Shown: positions 6,385-13,855, counted from the stretch's first letter. The stretch: DNA of 19,214 bases from VRUE01 sp035548675 (GCA_035548675.1 DASZSJ010000151.1:1-19214), one strand, 5' to 3'. Made by a program: numbers and translations. Notes: a model not told the origin generated them from the letters alone.

Positions 6385-7242
6385 ATGCTCGACGCCACGA
6401 TCGTCTCCGACTTCTGGACCAACCTCGAAGAGCACCACGAGCAGGGGCTCTTCCTCGTCCTCGTCGGCTTCATCGGCTCCTTCGCCTTCATCCGCATGAG
6501 CACGCGGATCATCCGCAGCGAAGCGATCTCCTGGTGGCCGGGCAACGTCGAAAGCGAGAGCGGCGTCCACGTCCACCACCTCGTCTTCGGGATCGTGACG
6601 ATGATGGTCGCCGGCACGCTCGGCTTCCTCGCCGACGGCCTCACGCCGCTCTTCGAGGTCTGCGCCCTCCTCTTCGGCATCGGCGTCGGCCTGACGATCG
6701 ACGAGTTCGCCCTCTGGGTCCACCTCGAGGACGTCTACTGGACGAGGGAGGGGCGCAGCTCGATCGACGCCACCGTGATCGCCGCCGCGGCGATGCTGCT
6801 GGTGATGGTCGGCTCGAACCCGGTCGCGATCGAGTCCGGCTCTCCCGGGGTGGTCGTCCTCAGCGTCCTCTCGACCCTCTTCGTCTTCGCGATGGTCGCG
6901 ATCTGCGTATTCAAGGGTCGCATCCTGCACGCGGTCGTCGGCTTCTTCGTCTTCCCGGTGGCGATCTACGGCGCCTGCCGGATCGGCAAGCCGGGCTCGG
7001 CCTGGGCGCGGCGCCGCTACGGCGAGCGGCGGCCGGGGAAGCAGGCGAAGGCGGAGGACCGCTTCCGCCCCGAACGCCGCACCGAGCGCTTCAAGGAAGC
7101 CTTCCGCGACATCGTCGGCGGCAAGCCGAGCGAGGGGTTGGCGAAGGTCGGCGACGAAGCGCTGGCGGCGACGCGCGAGGGCGCAGCCCGGCTCAGAGAC
7201 CGAGCGGATGGCGCGCCGCGAAGCGGCGAGCGTCGACCCTAG
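6385..7242 (+). CDS. Six-helix membrane protein with HVHH motif, unknown function
   Basis: This 285-residue protein has hydrophobic segments at about residues 21-38, 66-84, 87-104, 130-144, 155-175 and 181-197, then a cytosolic, highly charged tail of about 85 residues rich in Arg, Lys and Glu. Conserved-looking polar positions near the membrane are HVHH (62-65), GLTIDEFALWVHLEDVYW (about 102-119) and RSSIDAT. Proteins with this HxHH...DEFAL...DVYW pattern occur across actinobacteria as conserved hypotheticals. The His and acidic cluster could bind metal, but that is inference. Its last 50 bp overlap the 3' end of the convergent gene 7193-7756, so the tail is coding on both strands. It follows ppk2 closely and the two may share transcripts. 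Confidence 0.75.
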   Translation: MLDATIVSDFWTNLEEHHEQGLFLVLVGFIGSFAFIRMSTRIIRSEAISWWPGNVESESGVHVHHLVFGIVTMMVAGTLGFLADGLTPLFEVCALLFGIGVGLTIDEFALWVHLEDVYWTREGRSSIDATVIAAAAMLLVMVGSNPVAIESGSPGVVVLSVLSTLFVFAMVAICVFKGRILHAVVGFFVFPVAIYGACRIGKPGSAWARRRYGERRPGKQAKAEDRFRPERRTERFKEAFRDIVGGKPSEGLAKVGDEALAATREGAARLRDRADGAPRSGERRP

Positions 7243-7756
7243 CCCGCTTCCAGCGCGGGCCGCTGACGCCCGGCGGGTCGTCGCGGGTGTCGAAGCGCAG
7301 GCCGGCGATGACCATGAAGACGTGCTCCGAGTTGGCGTAGACGGTGATCCAGCGGCCCAGCCCCGCCTCGCCCCAGTAGGCGAGCTCGCCGGAGACCATC
7401 GTGCGGTCGAGCAGGCCGGTCGCGTGCAGGACGTAGCCGACCGCGCCCGAGCAGTCGTAGCCGCGGGAGAGGAAGCTGGCGTGGCCGCCGCCCCAGACGT
7501 AGGGACGGCCGCGGAGCCGGTTGGCGGCGGCGATCGCGCGCTTGACCGCGCTCGGCGCTCCGGGCGGGGCGGTCGCGACGCCGCCGCTGAGGCTGGCACC
7601 GCAGTTGGCGCTGGTGCGGGTCGCGCCCGCGGGGGTGGGCATGCAGCCCGCCCCCCAGGGCACCTGTTCCGCCGCCGCGCCGGGCGCGCTCAGGCTGAGG
7701 ACCGCCAGGGCGGTGGCAAGCGACAGGGCAAGGCAGTGCTCCTTGGGCACGCGCAT
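7193..7756 (-). CDS. Secreted NlpC/P60-like (C40) putative hydrolase
   Basis: This 187-residue protein begins with a Sec-type signal peptide (hydrophobic stretch from residue 8, cleavage near AAA-E at 29-30). After a short Gly/Pro/Ala linker comes a papain-like NlpC/P60 core: PYVWGGGH (86-92), YDCSGAV with C102 as likely nucleophile, then GRWITVYANSEHVFMVIAGLRFDT with H145 as likely general base. The classical PGDLVFF element before the His is absent and replaced by GLGRWITVY. The C-terminus ends in FAARHPLGL, shared with the divergent paralogue. The family role would be cleavage of peptidoglycan peptides or another amide or ester outside the membrane; the substrate is unproven. The ATG at 7756 follows TACCCT by 7 nt. 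The 3' end overlaps the convergent gene by 50 bp. Confidence 0.82.
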   Translation of the reverse strand: MRVPKEHCLALSLATALAVLSLSAPGAAAEQVPWGAGCMPTPAGATRTSANCGASLSGGVATAPPGAPSAVKRAIAAANRLRGRPYVWGGGHASFLSRGYDCSGAVGYVLHATGLLDRTMVSGELAYWGEAGLGRWITVYANSEHVFMVIAGLRFDTRDDPPGVSGPRWKRARVDARRFAARHPLGL

Positions 7757-7763
7757 CGCGGCG

Positions 7764-7769
7764 AGGGTA
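7764..7769 (-). promoter_or_regulatory. -10 box, leaderless start of C40-like gene
   Basis: TACCCT on the minus strand is followed by 7 nt and ATG 7756. It belongs to a divergent promoter region of 74 bp shared with the paralogue. Confidence 0.5.
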
Positions 7770-7818
7770 GCCGGAAACGGGGCAAAGAGAGCTTCACATG
7801 CGCGAATTCGGCGCTGGC

Positions 7819-7824
7819 TACAGT
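7819..7824 (+). promoter_or_regulatory. -10 box, leaderless start of second C40-like gene
   Basis: TACAGT is followed by 6 nt and ATG 7831, and fixes that start rather than the upstream ATG at 7798. Confidence 0.5.
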
Positions 7825-7830
7825 GCTGGC

Positions 7831-8679
7831 ATGATCGCCGCCGCGAGCACGGCCGCCAGCGCCGCCACGGCGATGCGGGTACGGGGCGTCGCCGGGCGGA
7901 TGGGGGCGCTGGCCGTTGAGGTCCTCGTGCTCCTCGCCCTGCTGTCCTCGCCGACCCGGGCGAGCGCCGCCGAGCCCGACCCGGTCAGTCGCCTCCTGCT
8001 GACCACGGCGAAGGCGACCGGTGTGCTCGGGGCGGTGGAAGGCAGCCTGCTCTACCTCGGCTCCAAGTACGAGGGCTCGAAGCGGGAGCGGGCGGTGGAG
8101 CGCGCCCTGGGCGGAGCGTCCGAATCGAGCTCGGCGAGCAACTGGAAGCCCGGTGAACCGCTGCCACCCGCCTCGGCGGGCACCAACGGCACGACGACCC
8201 CGCCGGCGCCCGGCGGCCAGGGCGAACCGTTCGTCGCCCGCATCCCGACCGAGCCGAACGAGTACGGCGACCCACCGGCGAACTACGTGAGCGGCATCGC
8301 GCTGGCGCCGCCCGAGGCGCCGGAACGGGTCGCGGCGGCGATCAACGCCGCCAACGCGATCGTCGGCAGCCCCTACGTCTGGGGCGGTGGGCACGGCTCC
8401 TGGTACGCCCGCGGCTACGACTGCTCGGGTGCGGTCAGCTTTGCCCTCGCCGGCGGGGGCATGCTCTCCCGGCCGCTTACCTCGGGCGAGTTCGAGGGCT
8501 ACGGCGCGCCGGGCCCGGGCCGCTGGATCACGATCTACGCCAGCGCCTCGCACGTCTACGCGGTGATCGCCGGCCTGCGTTGGGACACGGTCGGCGACGC
8601 TCGCGGCAGCGGCCCGCGCTGGCACGTCGCCGGCGTCCCGCCCGCCGGCTTCGTCGCTCGCCACCCGCCCGGCTACTGA
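7831..8679 (+). CDS. Secreted NlpC/P60-like (C40) protein with linker region
   Basis: This 282-residue protein is a paralogue of the divergent 7193-7756 product. An N-terminal hydrophobic export signal (about residues 25-47, ending RASAAEPD) is followed by a helical stretch (52-95), a Ser/Pro/Thr/Gly-rich linker (98-150), and the C40-like domain from about 160. The domain shows PYVWGGGHGSWYARGYDCSG (C198), GRWITIYASASHVYAVIAGL (H241) and the final VARHPPGY. The domain order suggests a secreted or anchored wall-directed enzyme whose linker spans the envelope. The frame extends 11 codons upstream, but the TACAGT box ends 6 nt before ATG 7831. It converges on the beta-propeller lipoprotein gene across a strong terminator hairpin. 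Confidence 0.8.
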   Translation: MIAAASTAASAATAMRVRGVAGRMGALAVEVLVLLALLSSPTRASAAEPDPVSRLLLTTAKATGVLGAVEGSLLYLGSKYEGSKRERAVERALGGASESSSASNWKPGEPLPPASAGTNGTTTPPAPGGQGEPFVARIPTEPNEYGDPPANYVSGIALAPPEAPERVAAAINAANAIVGSPYVWGGGHGSWYARGYDCSGAVSFALAGGGMLSRPLTSGEFEGYGAPGPGRWITIYASASHVYAVIAGLRWDTVGDARGSGPRWHVAGVPPAGFVARHPPGY

Positions 8680-8683
8680 CCGC

Positions 8684-8726
8684 AAAACCGCCTCGACCCA
8701 CGTGCATCGGGGCCTGAGGCGGTTTC
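8684..8726. terminator. Bidirectional terminator hairpin
   Basis: AAACCGCCTC (8685-8694) and GAGGCGGTTT (8716-8725) form a perfect 10-bp stem flanked by A on one side and T on the other, so it carries a short U-tract on both strands. It lies between convergent genes ending at 8679 and 8737. Confidence 0.7.
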
Positions 8727-8736
8727 GGGCGGCGCC

Positions 8737-9957
8737 TCAGCGGCGGACCGGCTCCAGCCCGATCAGCTCGTAATAGCCGATCAGGTAGAGGCGGCGGCCG
8801 TCGGAAACCATCGGCGTGTAGCCGGCCTGGTCGAGCTCGAAGGTCCTGCGGTGGCTGCGTACGTCGATGCCGATCGCCTTGCGCGTCTTGAAGCTGGAGG
8901 TGTAGACGGTGTGGCCGATCACGGTCGCGGTGCCCGGCACCGCCCCGCCGACGTCGTAGCGCCAGCGCTGCTTGCCGCTGCGGGCATTCAGAGCGTAGAA
9001 GTGCTCGTCGTAGGAGCCGATGTAGACGCTCGGCGGCGTGCCCGGCACGCGGGCGACCGCGGGCGAGCCGTAGGCGAAGTTGCCGGTCGGGAAGCTCCAC
9101 TCGACCCTGCCGGTCCGTTCGTCGAAGGCGAAGACGGTGCCGTCGTCGCGGGCGGCGTAGACCCGGCCGAAGGCGACCGCGGGGGAGGAGTAGAAGCCGC
9201 CCTCGCCGAACGGCGGCTGCCGCGAGGTGTTGGTGCGCCAGAGCAGCTTGCCCCGCTTCGCGTCGAGGCAGAACATGCCGCTCTCGTAGTCGGCGACGAA
9301 GAGGCGGCCGCGGTGGAAGCTGGGGCTGGCTTTGATCGCCGCCGGCGAGTTGAACTGCCAGAGCACCCTGCCGTCGGCGGCGCGCACGGCGACGACGTTG
9401 GTCGTGTCGGTGCCGAGGTAGAGCCTGCCGCCGACCGCCATCGGCGAGGATTCGAGGTGGCCGGGGAGCTTGCGCGTCCAGACCTGCTTGCCGCTCGCGG
9501 CATCGACCGCGACTAGGTTGCCGTCGACGTAGGCGAAGAAGACCTTGCCTTCGTGGAAGACCGGTGCGGTCACGTCGGTCGGTTTGCCGGAGTCCTTCGG
9601 GTCGGTGTTCCGTTCCCAGAGCACCTTGCGGTCGCGCAGGCGCACCGCCTTGGCGTTGCCGTACTTGTTGACGACGTAGGCGACCCCGCCCGCGACCGCC
9701 GGCGGGAACTCGATCAGCGCGTGCGTGTTGATCGACCAGGCCTGGCGCAGCGGCGGGTCGAGGAATCGCTGTCCCGCAGGCAGGTAGTGCGTCCGCTCCG
9801 GCACCCGGCCGAAGAGTGGCCAGGGGATGAGCGCGGTTTCGCCGCCAGCCCCGCCGCTCGAACTCTCGCCGTCCGAGCCCCCGCAGCCCGCGCCCGCCGC
9901 CAGGCATGCGACCACGGCCAGCGGTAGGGCGAGGAGTCTTCGCGACGGAATGCGCAT
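8737..9957 (-). CDS. PQQ-type beta-propeller repeat lipoprotein
   Basis: This 406-residue exported protein consists of a signal sequence and a single beta-propeller. The N-terminus MRIPSRRLLALPLAVVACLA is followed by AGAGCGGS; Cys25 looks like the lipidated residue, with Cys18 (VVAC) an alternative. The rest contains at least five blades with the typical turn D-x-x-x-G-x-x-x-W: VDAASGKQVW, VRAADGRVLW, LDAKRGKLLW, FDERTGRVEW and LNARSGKQRW. Such repeats occur in BamB-like scaffolds and in PQQ-domain proteins lacking cofactor; no PQQ-dehydrogenase catalytic residues are evident, so a binding or scaffolding role outside the membrane is likelier. ATG 9957 is chosen over the 29-codon longer frame because it directly opens the signal peptide. 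No TANNNT box at 6-7 nt is clear here, unlike for many neighbours. Confidence 0.85.
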   Translation of the reverse strand: MRIPSRRLLALPLAVVACLAAGAGCGGSDGESSSGGAGGETALIPWPLFGRVPERTHYLPAGQRFLDPPLRQAWSINTHALIEFPPAVAGGVAYVVNKYGNAKAVRLRDRKVLWERNTDPKDSGKPTDVTAPVFHEGKVFFAYVDGNLVAVDAASGKQVWTRKLPGHLESSPMAVGGRLYLGTDTTNVVAVRAADGRVLWQFNSPAAIKASPSFHRGRLFVADYESGMFCLDAKRGKLLWRTNTSRQPPFGEGGFYSSPAVAFGRVYAARDDGTVFAFDERTGRVEWSFPTGNFAYGSPAVARVPGTPPSVYIGSYDEHFYALNARSGKQRWRYDVGGAVPGTATVIGHTVYTSSFKTRKAIGIDVRSHRRTFELDQAGYTPMVSDGRRLYLIGYYELIGLEPVRR

Positions 9958-10052
9958 CCCAACCTGAATCGGCCGTTCCGCCCAAGCCTTGAGCGCACAC
10001 GCCGCCGGCATCGAGAGAGAGCGGCGGACGGTGTCCGGTTTCAACGCAAGAG

Positions 10053-10123
10053 AGCGGCGGACGGGAATCGAACCCGCGTCACCAGCTTGGAAGGCTGGGG
10101 CTCTACCGTTGAGCTACCGCCGC
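10053..10123 (-). tRNA. tRNA-Gly(UCC)
   Basis: The acceptor GCGGCGG (5' end at 10123) pairs with CCGCCGC, and the discriminator is U (10053). The D-arm TAGCTCAACGGTAGAGC, anticodon stem CCAGC/GCTGG with loop CTTCCAA (anticodon UCC) and T-arm GGGTTCGATTCCC are all standard. Length is 71 nt; CCA is not encoded. Confidence 0.95.
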
Positions 10124-10138
10124 GCGCGAATCAGGCAG

Positions 10139-10144
10139 AATGTA
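10139..10144 (-). promoter_or_regulatory. Possible -10 box of tRNA-Gly
   Basis: TACATT on the minus strand lies 15 nt before the tRNA. The 30-bp gap to the divergent tRNA-Pro means the two promoters must overlap. Confidence 0.3.
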
Positions 10145-10153
10145 GGGCAGCCA

Positions 10154-10227
10154 CGGGGAGTGGCGCAGTCTGGTAGCGCACTCGGCTGGGGGCCGAGCGG
10201 TCGCAGGTTCAAATCCTGTCTCCCCGA
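10154..10227 (+). tRNA. tRNA-Pro(GGG)
   Basis: The acceptor CGGGGAG pairs with CTCCCCG (10220-10226), and the discriminator is A. The D-arm GCGCAGTCTGGTAGCGC, anticodon stem CTCGG/CCGAG around CTGGGGG (anticodon GGG) and T-arm CAGGTTCAAATCCTG are standard. Length is 74 nt; CCA is not encoded. Confidence 0.95.
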
Positions 10228-10233
10228 TCGAGA

Positions 10234-10265
10234 TCGTCGCTGCGCGATGTCGCGATCAGCGACGA
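10234..10265 (+). terminator. Hairpin after tRNA-Pro
   Basis: TCGTCGCTG (10234-10242) pairs with CAGCGACGA (10257-10265), and inside it CGCGA pairs with TCGCG, giving about 14 bp with a two-base bulge. It starts 7 nt past the tRNA end. No T-run follows. Confidence 0.55.
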
Positions 10266-10330
10266 AGACGGTCGACGAACTGCTGGGGACGGCGACTCGC
10301 CGCGGGAGGCCGTTCGCCTCGGGCGGCCGG

Positions 10331-10768
10331 TCAGTCGATCCGCTCCGCCAGCTCGACGATGATCCCCTCCGGGCCGCGAACGTAGCAGAGCAGGTAAATG
10401 TCCTCGTAGCGTTCGAGCTCGCCAACGAGCTCGGCACCGCGGGCGCGCAGGTCGGCGATCGTGGCTTCGATGTCGTCGACGGCGAAGGTGACGTGGCGGA
10501 GGCCCGGCGCGTTGGCCGGCGCCTGGTCCTTGTCGCCTTCGTATGTCGGCGAGTGGAACTTCGACAGCTCGAGCCGTCCGTGGCCGTCTGGAGTCGTCAG
10601 CATTGCGATCTCGGCCCGGCTGCCCTCGAGGCCGATGATGCGGTCGACCCAGCGGCCCCCGACGTTCGCCGTGCCCTGTGTTTCGAGCCCGAGCGCGACG
10701 AAGAAATCGATGGCGGCCGCAAGATCGTCGACGACGACGCCGACGTGGTCCATGCGCTGAATCGCCAC
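10331..10768 (-). CDS. VOC-superfamily (glyoxalase-fold) metalloprotein
   Basis: This 145-residue protein has two beta-alpha-beta-beta-beta modules of the vicinal oxygen chelate fold. The four expected metal ligands are in place: H8 (MDHVGVVVDD), E67 (GRLELSKF), H92 (GLRHVTFAVDDIE) and E139 (IIVELAE). The pattern is like glyoxalase I, methylmalonyl-CoA epimerase or extradiol-type members; the substrate cannot be told. The longest frame runs to 11110 through the divergent amidase gene and is not real. I place the start at GTG 10768, because the TAGCAT box ends 7 nt before it; ATG 10753, five codons in, is the alternative. It is divergent from the amidase with a 70-bp shared promoter region. 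Confidence 0.88.
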   Translation of the reverse strand: MAIQRMDHVGVVVDDLAAAIDFFVALGLETQGTANVGGRWVDRIIGLEGSRAEIAMLTTPDGHGRLELSKFHSPTYEGDKDQAPANAPGLRHVTFAVDDIEATIADLRARGAELVGELERYEDIYLLCYVRGPEGIIVELAERID

Positions 10769-10775
10769 GCGCTCG

Positions 10776-10781
10776 ATGCTA
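10776..10781 (-). promoter_or_regulatory. -10 box, leaderless start of the VOC gene
   Basis: TAGCAT on the minus strand is followed by 7 nt and GTG 10768, which selects GTG over the ATG at 10753. Confidence 0.5.
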
Positions 10782-10825
10782 GCGGTCGTCGCTGGCCAGG
10801 TGGCATCGATGCGGGCGCACACGGA

Positions 10826-10831
10826 TAGGAT
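10826..10831 (+). promoter_or_regulatory. -10 box, leaderless start of the amidase gene
   Basis: TAGGAT is followed by 7 nt and ATG 10839. Confidence 0.55.
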
Positions 10832-10838
10832 CTGGGCC

Positions 10839-12263
10839 ATGGGTGATCTCGGGCCGACCTCCTCGGCGCTGGAGCTTGCCGCCGCCCTGCGCACGCGCAA
10901 GGTCTCGGCGCTCGAGCTACTTGACGCCTGCCTCGCCGCGGTCGACGCCCACAATCCCGAGCTGAACGCCGTCATCTGGCGCGACGACGAGGGAGCGCGG
11001 GCGGCGGCGCGCGCCGCCGACGACCGGATCGCCGACGGCGAGGAGGCGCCGTTCCTCGGCGTGCCGATCCCGATCAAGGACCTGACCGCGGTTGCCGGCT
11101 GGCCCCTCACCTACGGCTCCAACGGCGCGCCGGAGGGGCTCGGCGAGGAGAGCGAGCCGGTGGTCGAGGCGCTGCAGCGGGCCGGCTTTGTCCTCTGCGG
11201 CCGCACCAACACGCCGGAGTTCGGGCCGCTCACCGTGGCCGAGAACTCGCGCTACGGCAACACGCGCAACCCTTGGGACACCGGGCGCGCCTCCGGCGGC
11301 TCCTCGGGCGGAGCCTCGGCGGCGGTGGCCGGCGGCATGTTCCCGCTCGCCCACGCCAACGACGGCGGCGGCTCGATCCGTATCCCGGCCGCCTACTGCG
11401 GCCTCGTCGGCCTGAAGAGCAGCCGCGGGCGGATCCCGCGCCTGGCGCAGAGCTGGATGGGCGCCGTGGTCGAGGGGACGATCGCGCGCACCGTCGCCGA
11501 CGCGGCGGCGACGCTAGACGTCACCGCCGGACCCGACCCACTCGCCTGGTACAACGCGCCGGCGCCGCGCCGCCCCTTCGCCGAGGAGGTTGGGGCGGAG
11601 GTCGGAGCGCTGCGGATCGGCCTGATGGCGGAGGCGCCGCTCGGCATCCCCACCGACCCCGATTGCGCCGCGGCGGCGCGGGCGGCCGCCGCCCTGCTCG
11701 AAGAGCTCGGCCACGAGGTGGCGGAGGTCGAGGTGGGGACGATCTCCGAGGAGCTGACGCCCGATTTCGTGACGATGACCGTCGGCGGCATCGCTGAGTA
11801 CGACGGCGTCGACTGGTCGAAGGTGGAGCCGCACAACCGCCACGCCTACGAGACCGCGACCGAGCGGGTCGGCGCCTATGAATTCGTCGCCGCGACGCAG
11901 CGGCTGGAGCGCCTCTCGCGCCGCGAAGTCGCGCGCTGGGGCCGCGACTTCGACGTCCTGCTCACGCCCACCTCGGCGACCCTGCCGCCGGCCAGCGGTT
12001 CGGTCCTAGCGGCGCAGCACGCCGCGCCCGACCAGCCAGTCTTCGACACGATTCGCTCGGTCTGCTTCACCGCCTTCGGCAACGTCACCGGCCTGCCGAG
12101 CGTCTCGCTGCCACTGCATTGGAGTGAGGGGGGCCTGCCGGTCGGCGCGATGCTGACCGGAGCTCCGTTCGACGAGGCGACGCTGATCAGGCTCGGCGCC
12201 CAGCTCGAAGCGGCGCGACCCTGGGCCGAGCGCCGCCCGCCCGCCGTCGCAGCAGCCGCTTAG
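10839..12263 (+). CDS. Amidase-signature family amidohydrolase
   Basis: This 474-residue enzyme hydrolyses a carboxamide through the Ser-cisSer-Lys triad. The triad is complete: K80 in VPIPIKDL, cis-Ser S155 in SGGSSGG and nucleophile S179 in DGGGSIR. The Lys-to-nucleophile distance (99 residues) equals that of FAAH (K142/S241). The C-terminal half has the LLTPTSATLPP segment and the usual NVTGLPSVSLPL strand. It lacks the GatA context (no gatB or gatC nearby), so a general amidase is preferred over Glu-tRNA amidotransferase. The substrate is unknown. ATG 10839 is chosen over the upstream frame start at 10776, which would run through the promoter. It converges on the MocR gene across a short hairpin. 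Confidence 0.9.
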   Translation: MGDLGPTSSALELAAALRTRKVSALELLDACLAAVDAHNPELNAVIWRDDEGARAAARAADDRIADGEEAPFLGVPIPIKDLTAVAGWPLTYGSNGAPEGLGEESEPVVEALQRAGFVLCGRTNTPEFGPLTVAENSRYGNTRNPWDTGRASGGSSGGASAAVAGGMFPLAHANDGGGSIRIPAAYCGLVGLKSSRGRIPRLAQSWMGAVVEGTIARTVADAAATLDVTAGPDPLAWYNAPAPRRPFAEEVGAEVGALRIGLMAEAPLGIPTDPDCAAAARAAAALLEELGHEVAEVEVGTISEELTPDFVTMTVGGIAEYDGVDWSKVEPHNRHAYETATERVGAYEFVAATQRLERLSRREVARWGRDFDVLLTPTSATLPPASGSVLAAQHAAPDQPVFDTIRSVCFTAFGNVTGLPSVSLPLHWSEGGLPVGAMLTGAPFDEATLIRLGAQLEAARPWAERRPPAVAAAA

Positions 12264-12277
12264 CGCGGTCGCACTTC

Positions 12278-12302
12278 GTCGCCGTGTCGGTAGGACGGCG
12301 AC
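12278..12302. terminator. Hairpin between convergent genes
   Basis: GTCGCCGT (12278-12285) and ACGGCGAC (12295-12302) form an 8-bp stem with a 9-nt loop, between stops at 12263 and 12307. There is no T-run. Confidence 0.5.
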
Positions 12303-12306
12303 CTCG

Positions 12307-13728
12307 TCAGCTGCCGACGGGCGATCTCGCGATATCGGCATGCGCTTCGCCGACGAGGCGAAGGCTCTGCTCGACCGCCGGCTCGGGCAGGCCGGCGAAG
12401 CCGAGGACCAGGCCCGGCGGGCCGCCGGGGAGGTAGCGGTGCAGCGCGAGCCCCTCGAGGCCAACCCCGCGCGCGGCCGCGGCGGCGACCAGGGCCGCCT
12501 CGTCGACGTCGCCGGGTAGCTCGACCAGCTCGAAGAGCCCGGCGGCGCCGTCGCTCGGGCGCACCGCCGGGAGGTGGCGATCGAGCGCGTTCATCAGAGC
12601 CTCGCGGCGCGCCGCATAGCGCAGGCGCATGCGCCGCAGGTGGCGGTCGAGCTCACCGCGGGCGATGAAGTCGGCGAGCGCAAGCTGGCCGATCGCCTCC
12701 GAGCCGCGGTCCTCGATCGCCTTGACCGAGATCAGCGGCCAGCCCAGCCACGAGGGGGTCAGCATCCAGCCGAGCCGCATGCCGGGGACGAGCCGCTTGC
12801 TGGCCGAGCCGACGTAGGCGACGCGCTCGGGGGCGAGGCCCTGCAGGGCGCCGACGCGGGTGCGGTCGTAGCGCAGCTCGGCGTCGTAGTCGTCCTCGAC
12901 GATCAGCCGCTCGCCACGCTCGGCCCACTCGACCAGCGCCGCCCGCCGCTCGCTGCTGAGCACGGCGCCGCTGGGGAACTGGTGGGCGGGGGTGACGACG
13001 ACCGCCGCGGCGTCGGTCCGCTCGAGCAGGTCGACCCGCAGCCCCTCGCCGTCGACCGGGACCGGCACGACCGCGAGGCCCGCCTGCTCGACGATCAGGC
13101 GCTGGCTGTGCCAGCCCGGGTCCTCGAGCGCGACGCTGGCGACCCCGCGCGAGCGCAGCCAGCGGGCGATCAGCGAGAGCGCCTGGCTGAAGCCGGTGCA
13201 GACGATCAGCTGCTCGGGGTCGGCGGCGGCGCCGCGGGCGCGGCCGAGGTACTCGGCGAGCGTCTCGCGCAGGGCCGGGACGCCGCGCGGGTCGGGGTAG
13301 TCGACCGCGCCGATCGGCGCCTGGCGCCAGGCGGCCCGCAGCGAGCGCAGCCAGCGGTCGCGCGGGAAGCCGGCCAGGTCGGGCAGGCAGGGGTCGAGGC
13401 GGTGGGGGAAGTCGGGAAGCAGCGAGGGGGAGGGAGGGCGCTCGGCCGCCCCTCGCACCGCGTGCGCGACCCGGACCGGCGCCCCCTGGCGGGCAATCAG
13501 GTAGCCCTCGGCGGCGAGCTGACCGTAGGCCTCGCTGACCACGCCGCGCGAGATACCCAGCTCAGCCGCGAGGCCGCGACTGGAGGGCAGCCGCGCGCCG
13601 GCCGCGAGGCGCCCGGCGCGCTCGTCCTCGCGGATCGACTGCTCGATCTGCTCGTGCAGCGGCACGTCGACGCCGCGGTCGAGCTCAACCAGCAGGCCGG
13701 GCGCAACTGGTCCATCAGAACGCACCAT
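12307..13728 (-). CDS. MocR-family (GntR plus aminotransferase) regulator
   Basis: This 473-residue transcription factor joins an N-terminal GntR winged helix (about residues 20-88, with LHEQIEQSIREDE, GARLPSSRGLAAELGISRG and VVSEAYGQLAAEGYL) to a fold-type I aminotransferase domain that binds PLP. The PLP lysine is K311 in GSASKRLVPGMRLGW, preceded by EDDYDAELRY. MocR proteins include PdxR (vitamin B6), TauR and GabR, often controlling a divergent gene; here that is the FAD oxidoreductase at 13863. The effector is unknown. Alternative starts lie at GTG 13737 and GTG 13731; ATG 13728 is chosen because the TACAGT box ends 7 nt before it. Confidence 0.9.
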   Translation of the reverse strand: MVRSDGPVAPGLLVELDRGVDVPLHEQIEQSIREDERAGRLAAGARLPSSRGLAAELGISRGVVSEAYGQLAAEGYLIARQGAPVRVAHAVRGAAERPPSPSLLPDFPHRLDPCLPDLAGFPRDRWLRSLRAAWRQAPIGAVDYPDPRGVPALRETLAEYLGRARGAAADPEQLIVCTGFSQALSLIARWLRSRGVASVALEDPGWHSQRLIVEQAGLAVVPVPVDGEGLRVDLLERTDAAAVVVTPAHQFPSGAVLSSERRAALVEWAERGERLIVEDDYDAELRYDRTRVGALQGLAPERVAYVGSASKRLVPGMRLGWMLTPSWLGWPLISVKAIEDRGSEAIGQLALADFIARGELDRHLRRMRLRYAARREALMNALDRHLPAVRPSDGAAGLFELVELPGDVDEAALVAAAAARGVGLEGLALHRYLPGGPPGLVLGFAGLPEPAVEQSLRLVGEAHADIARSPVGS

Positions 13729-13729
13729 C

Positions 13730-13753
13730 ACTGGCACTGTATAGCGGTCCAGT
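13730..13753. promoter_or_regulatory. Putative MocR operator
   Basis: ACTGG (13730-13734) and CCAGT (13749-13753) form an inverted repeat with a 14-nt centre that covers the -10 box of the MocR gene. The position fits autoregulation. The assignment rests on symmetry and location only. Confidence 0.35.
13736..13741 (-). promoter_or_regulatory. -10 box, leaderless start of the MocR gene
   Basis: TACAGT on the minus strand is followed by 7 nt and ATG 13728. An overlapping TATACA is an alternative. Confidence 0.45.
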
Positions 13754-13789
13754 CAACCCCTACCATCGCGTCAGAGGCGATGCCCAAAT

Positions 13790-13839
13790 GCTGACTTCGC
13801 CTTTATGACTCCATATGCCCCCATAAAGGCGAAGTCAGC
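13790..13839. repeat. Perfect 18-bp inverted repeat upstream of the FAD oxidoreductase
   Basis: GCTGACTTCGCCTTTATG (13790-13807) is exactly complementary to 13822-13839, with a 14-nt loop containing the palindrome CATATG. It ends 23 nt before ATG 13863. It could be an operator, a 5'-leader RNA hairpin, or an insulator between divergent genes. Confidence 0.7.
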
Positions 13840-13849
13840 GGTGAGGAAA

Positions 13850-13855
13850 GTGAGG
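13850..13855 (+). promoter_or_regulatory. Shine-Dalgarno of the FAD oxidoreductase gene
   Basis: GTGAGG lies 7 nt before ATG 13863, with a second GAGG just upstream. The gene therefore has a true leader, unlike its divergent neighbour. Confidence 0.45.

Noticed and set aside
10769..11110. An N-terminal extension of the VOC protein
   Set aside because: It is antisense to the amidase gene and crosses both promoters; the VOC fold begins at the chosen GTG.
12574..13794. A 406-codon open frame on the plus strand opposite the MocR gene
   Set aside because: It is a low-complexity shadow of a gene with complete HTH and PLP motifs; no family features of its own.
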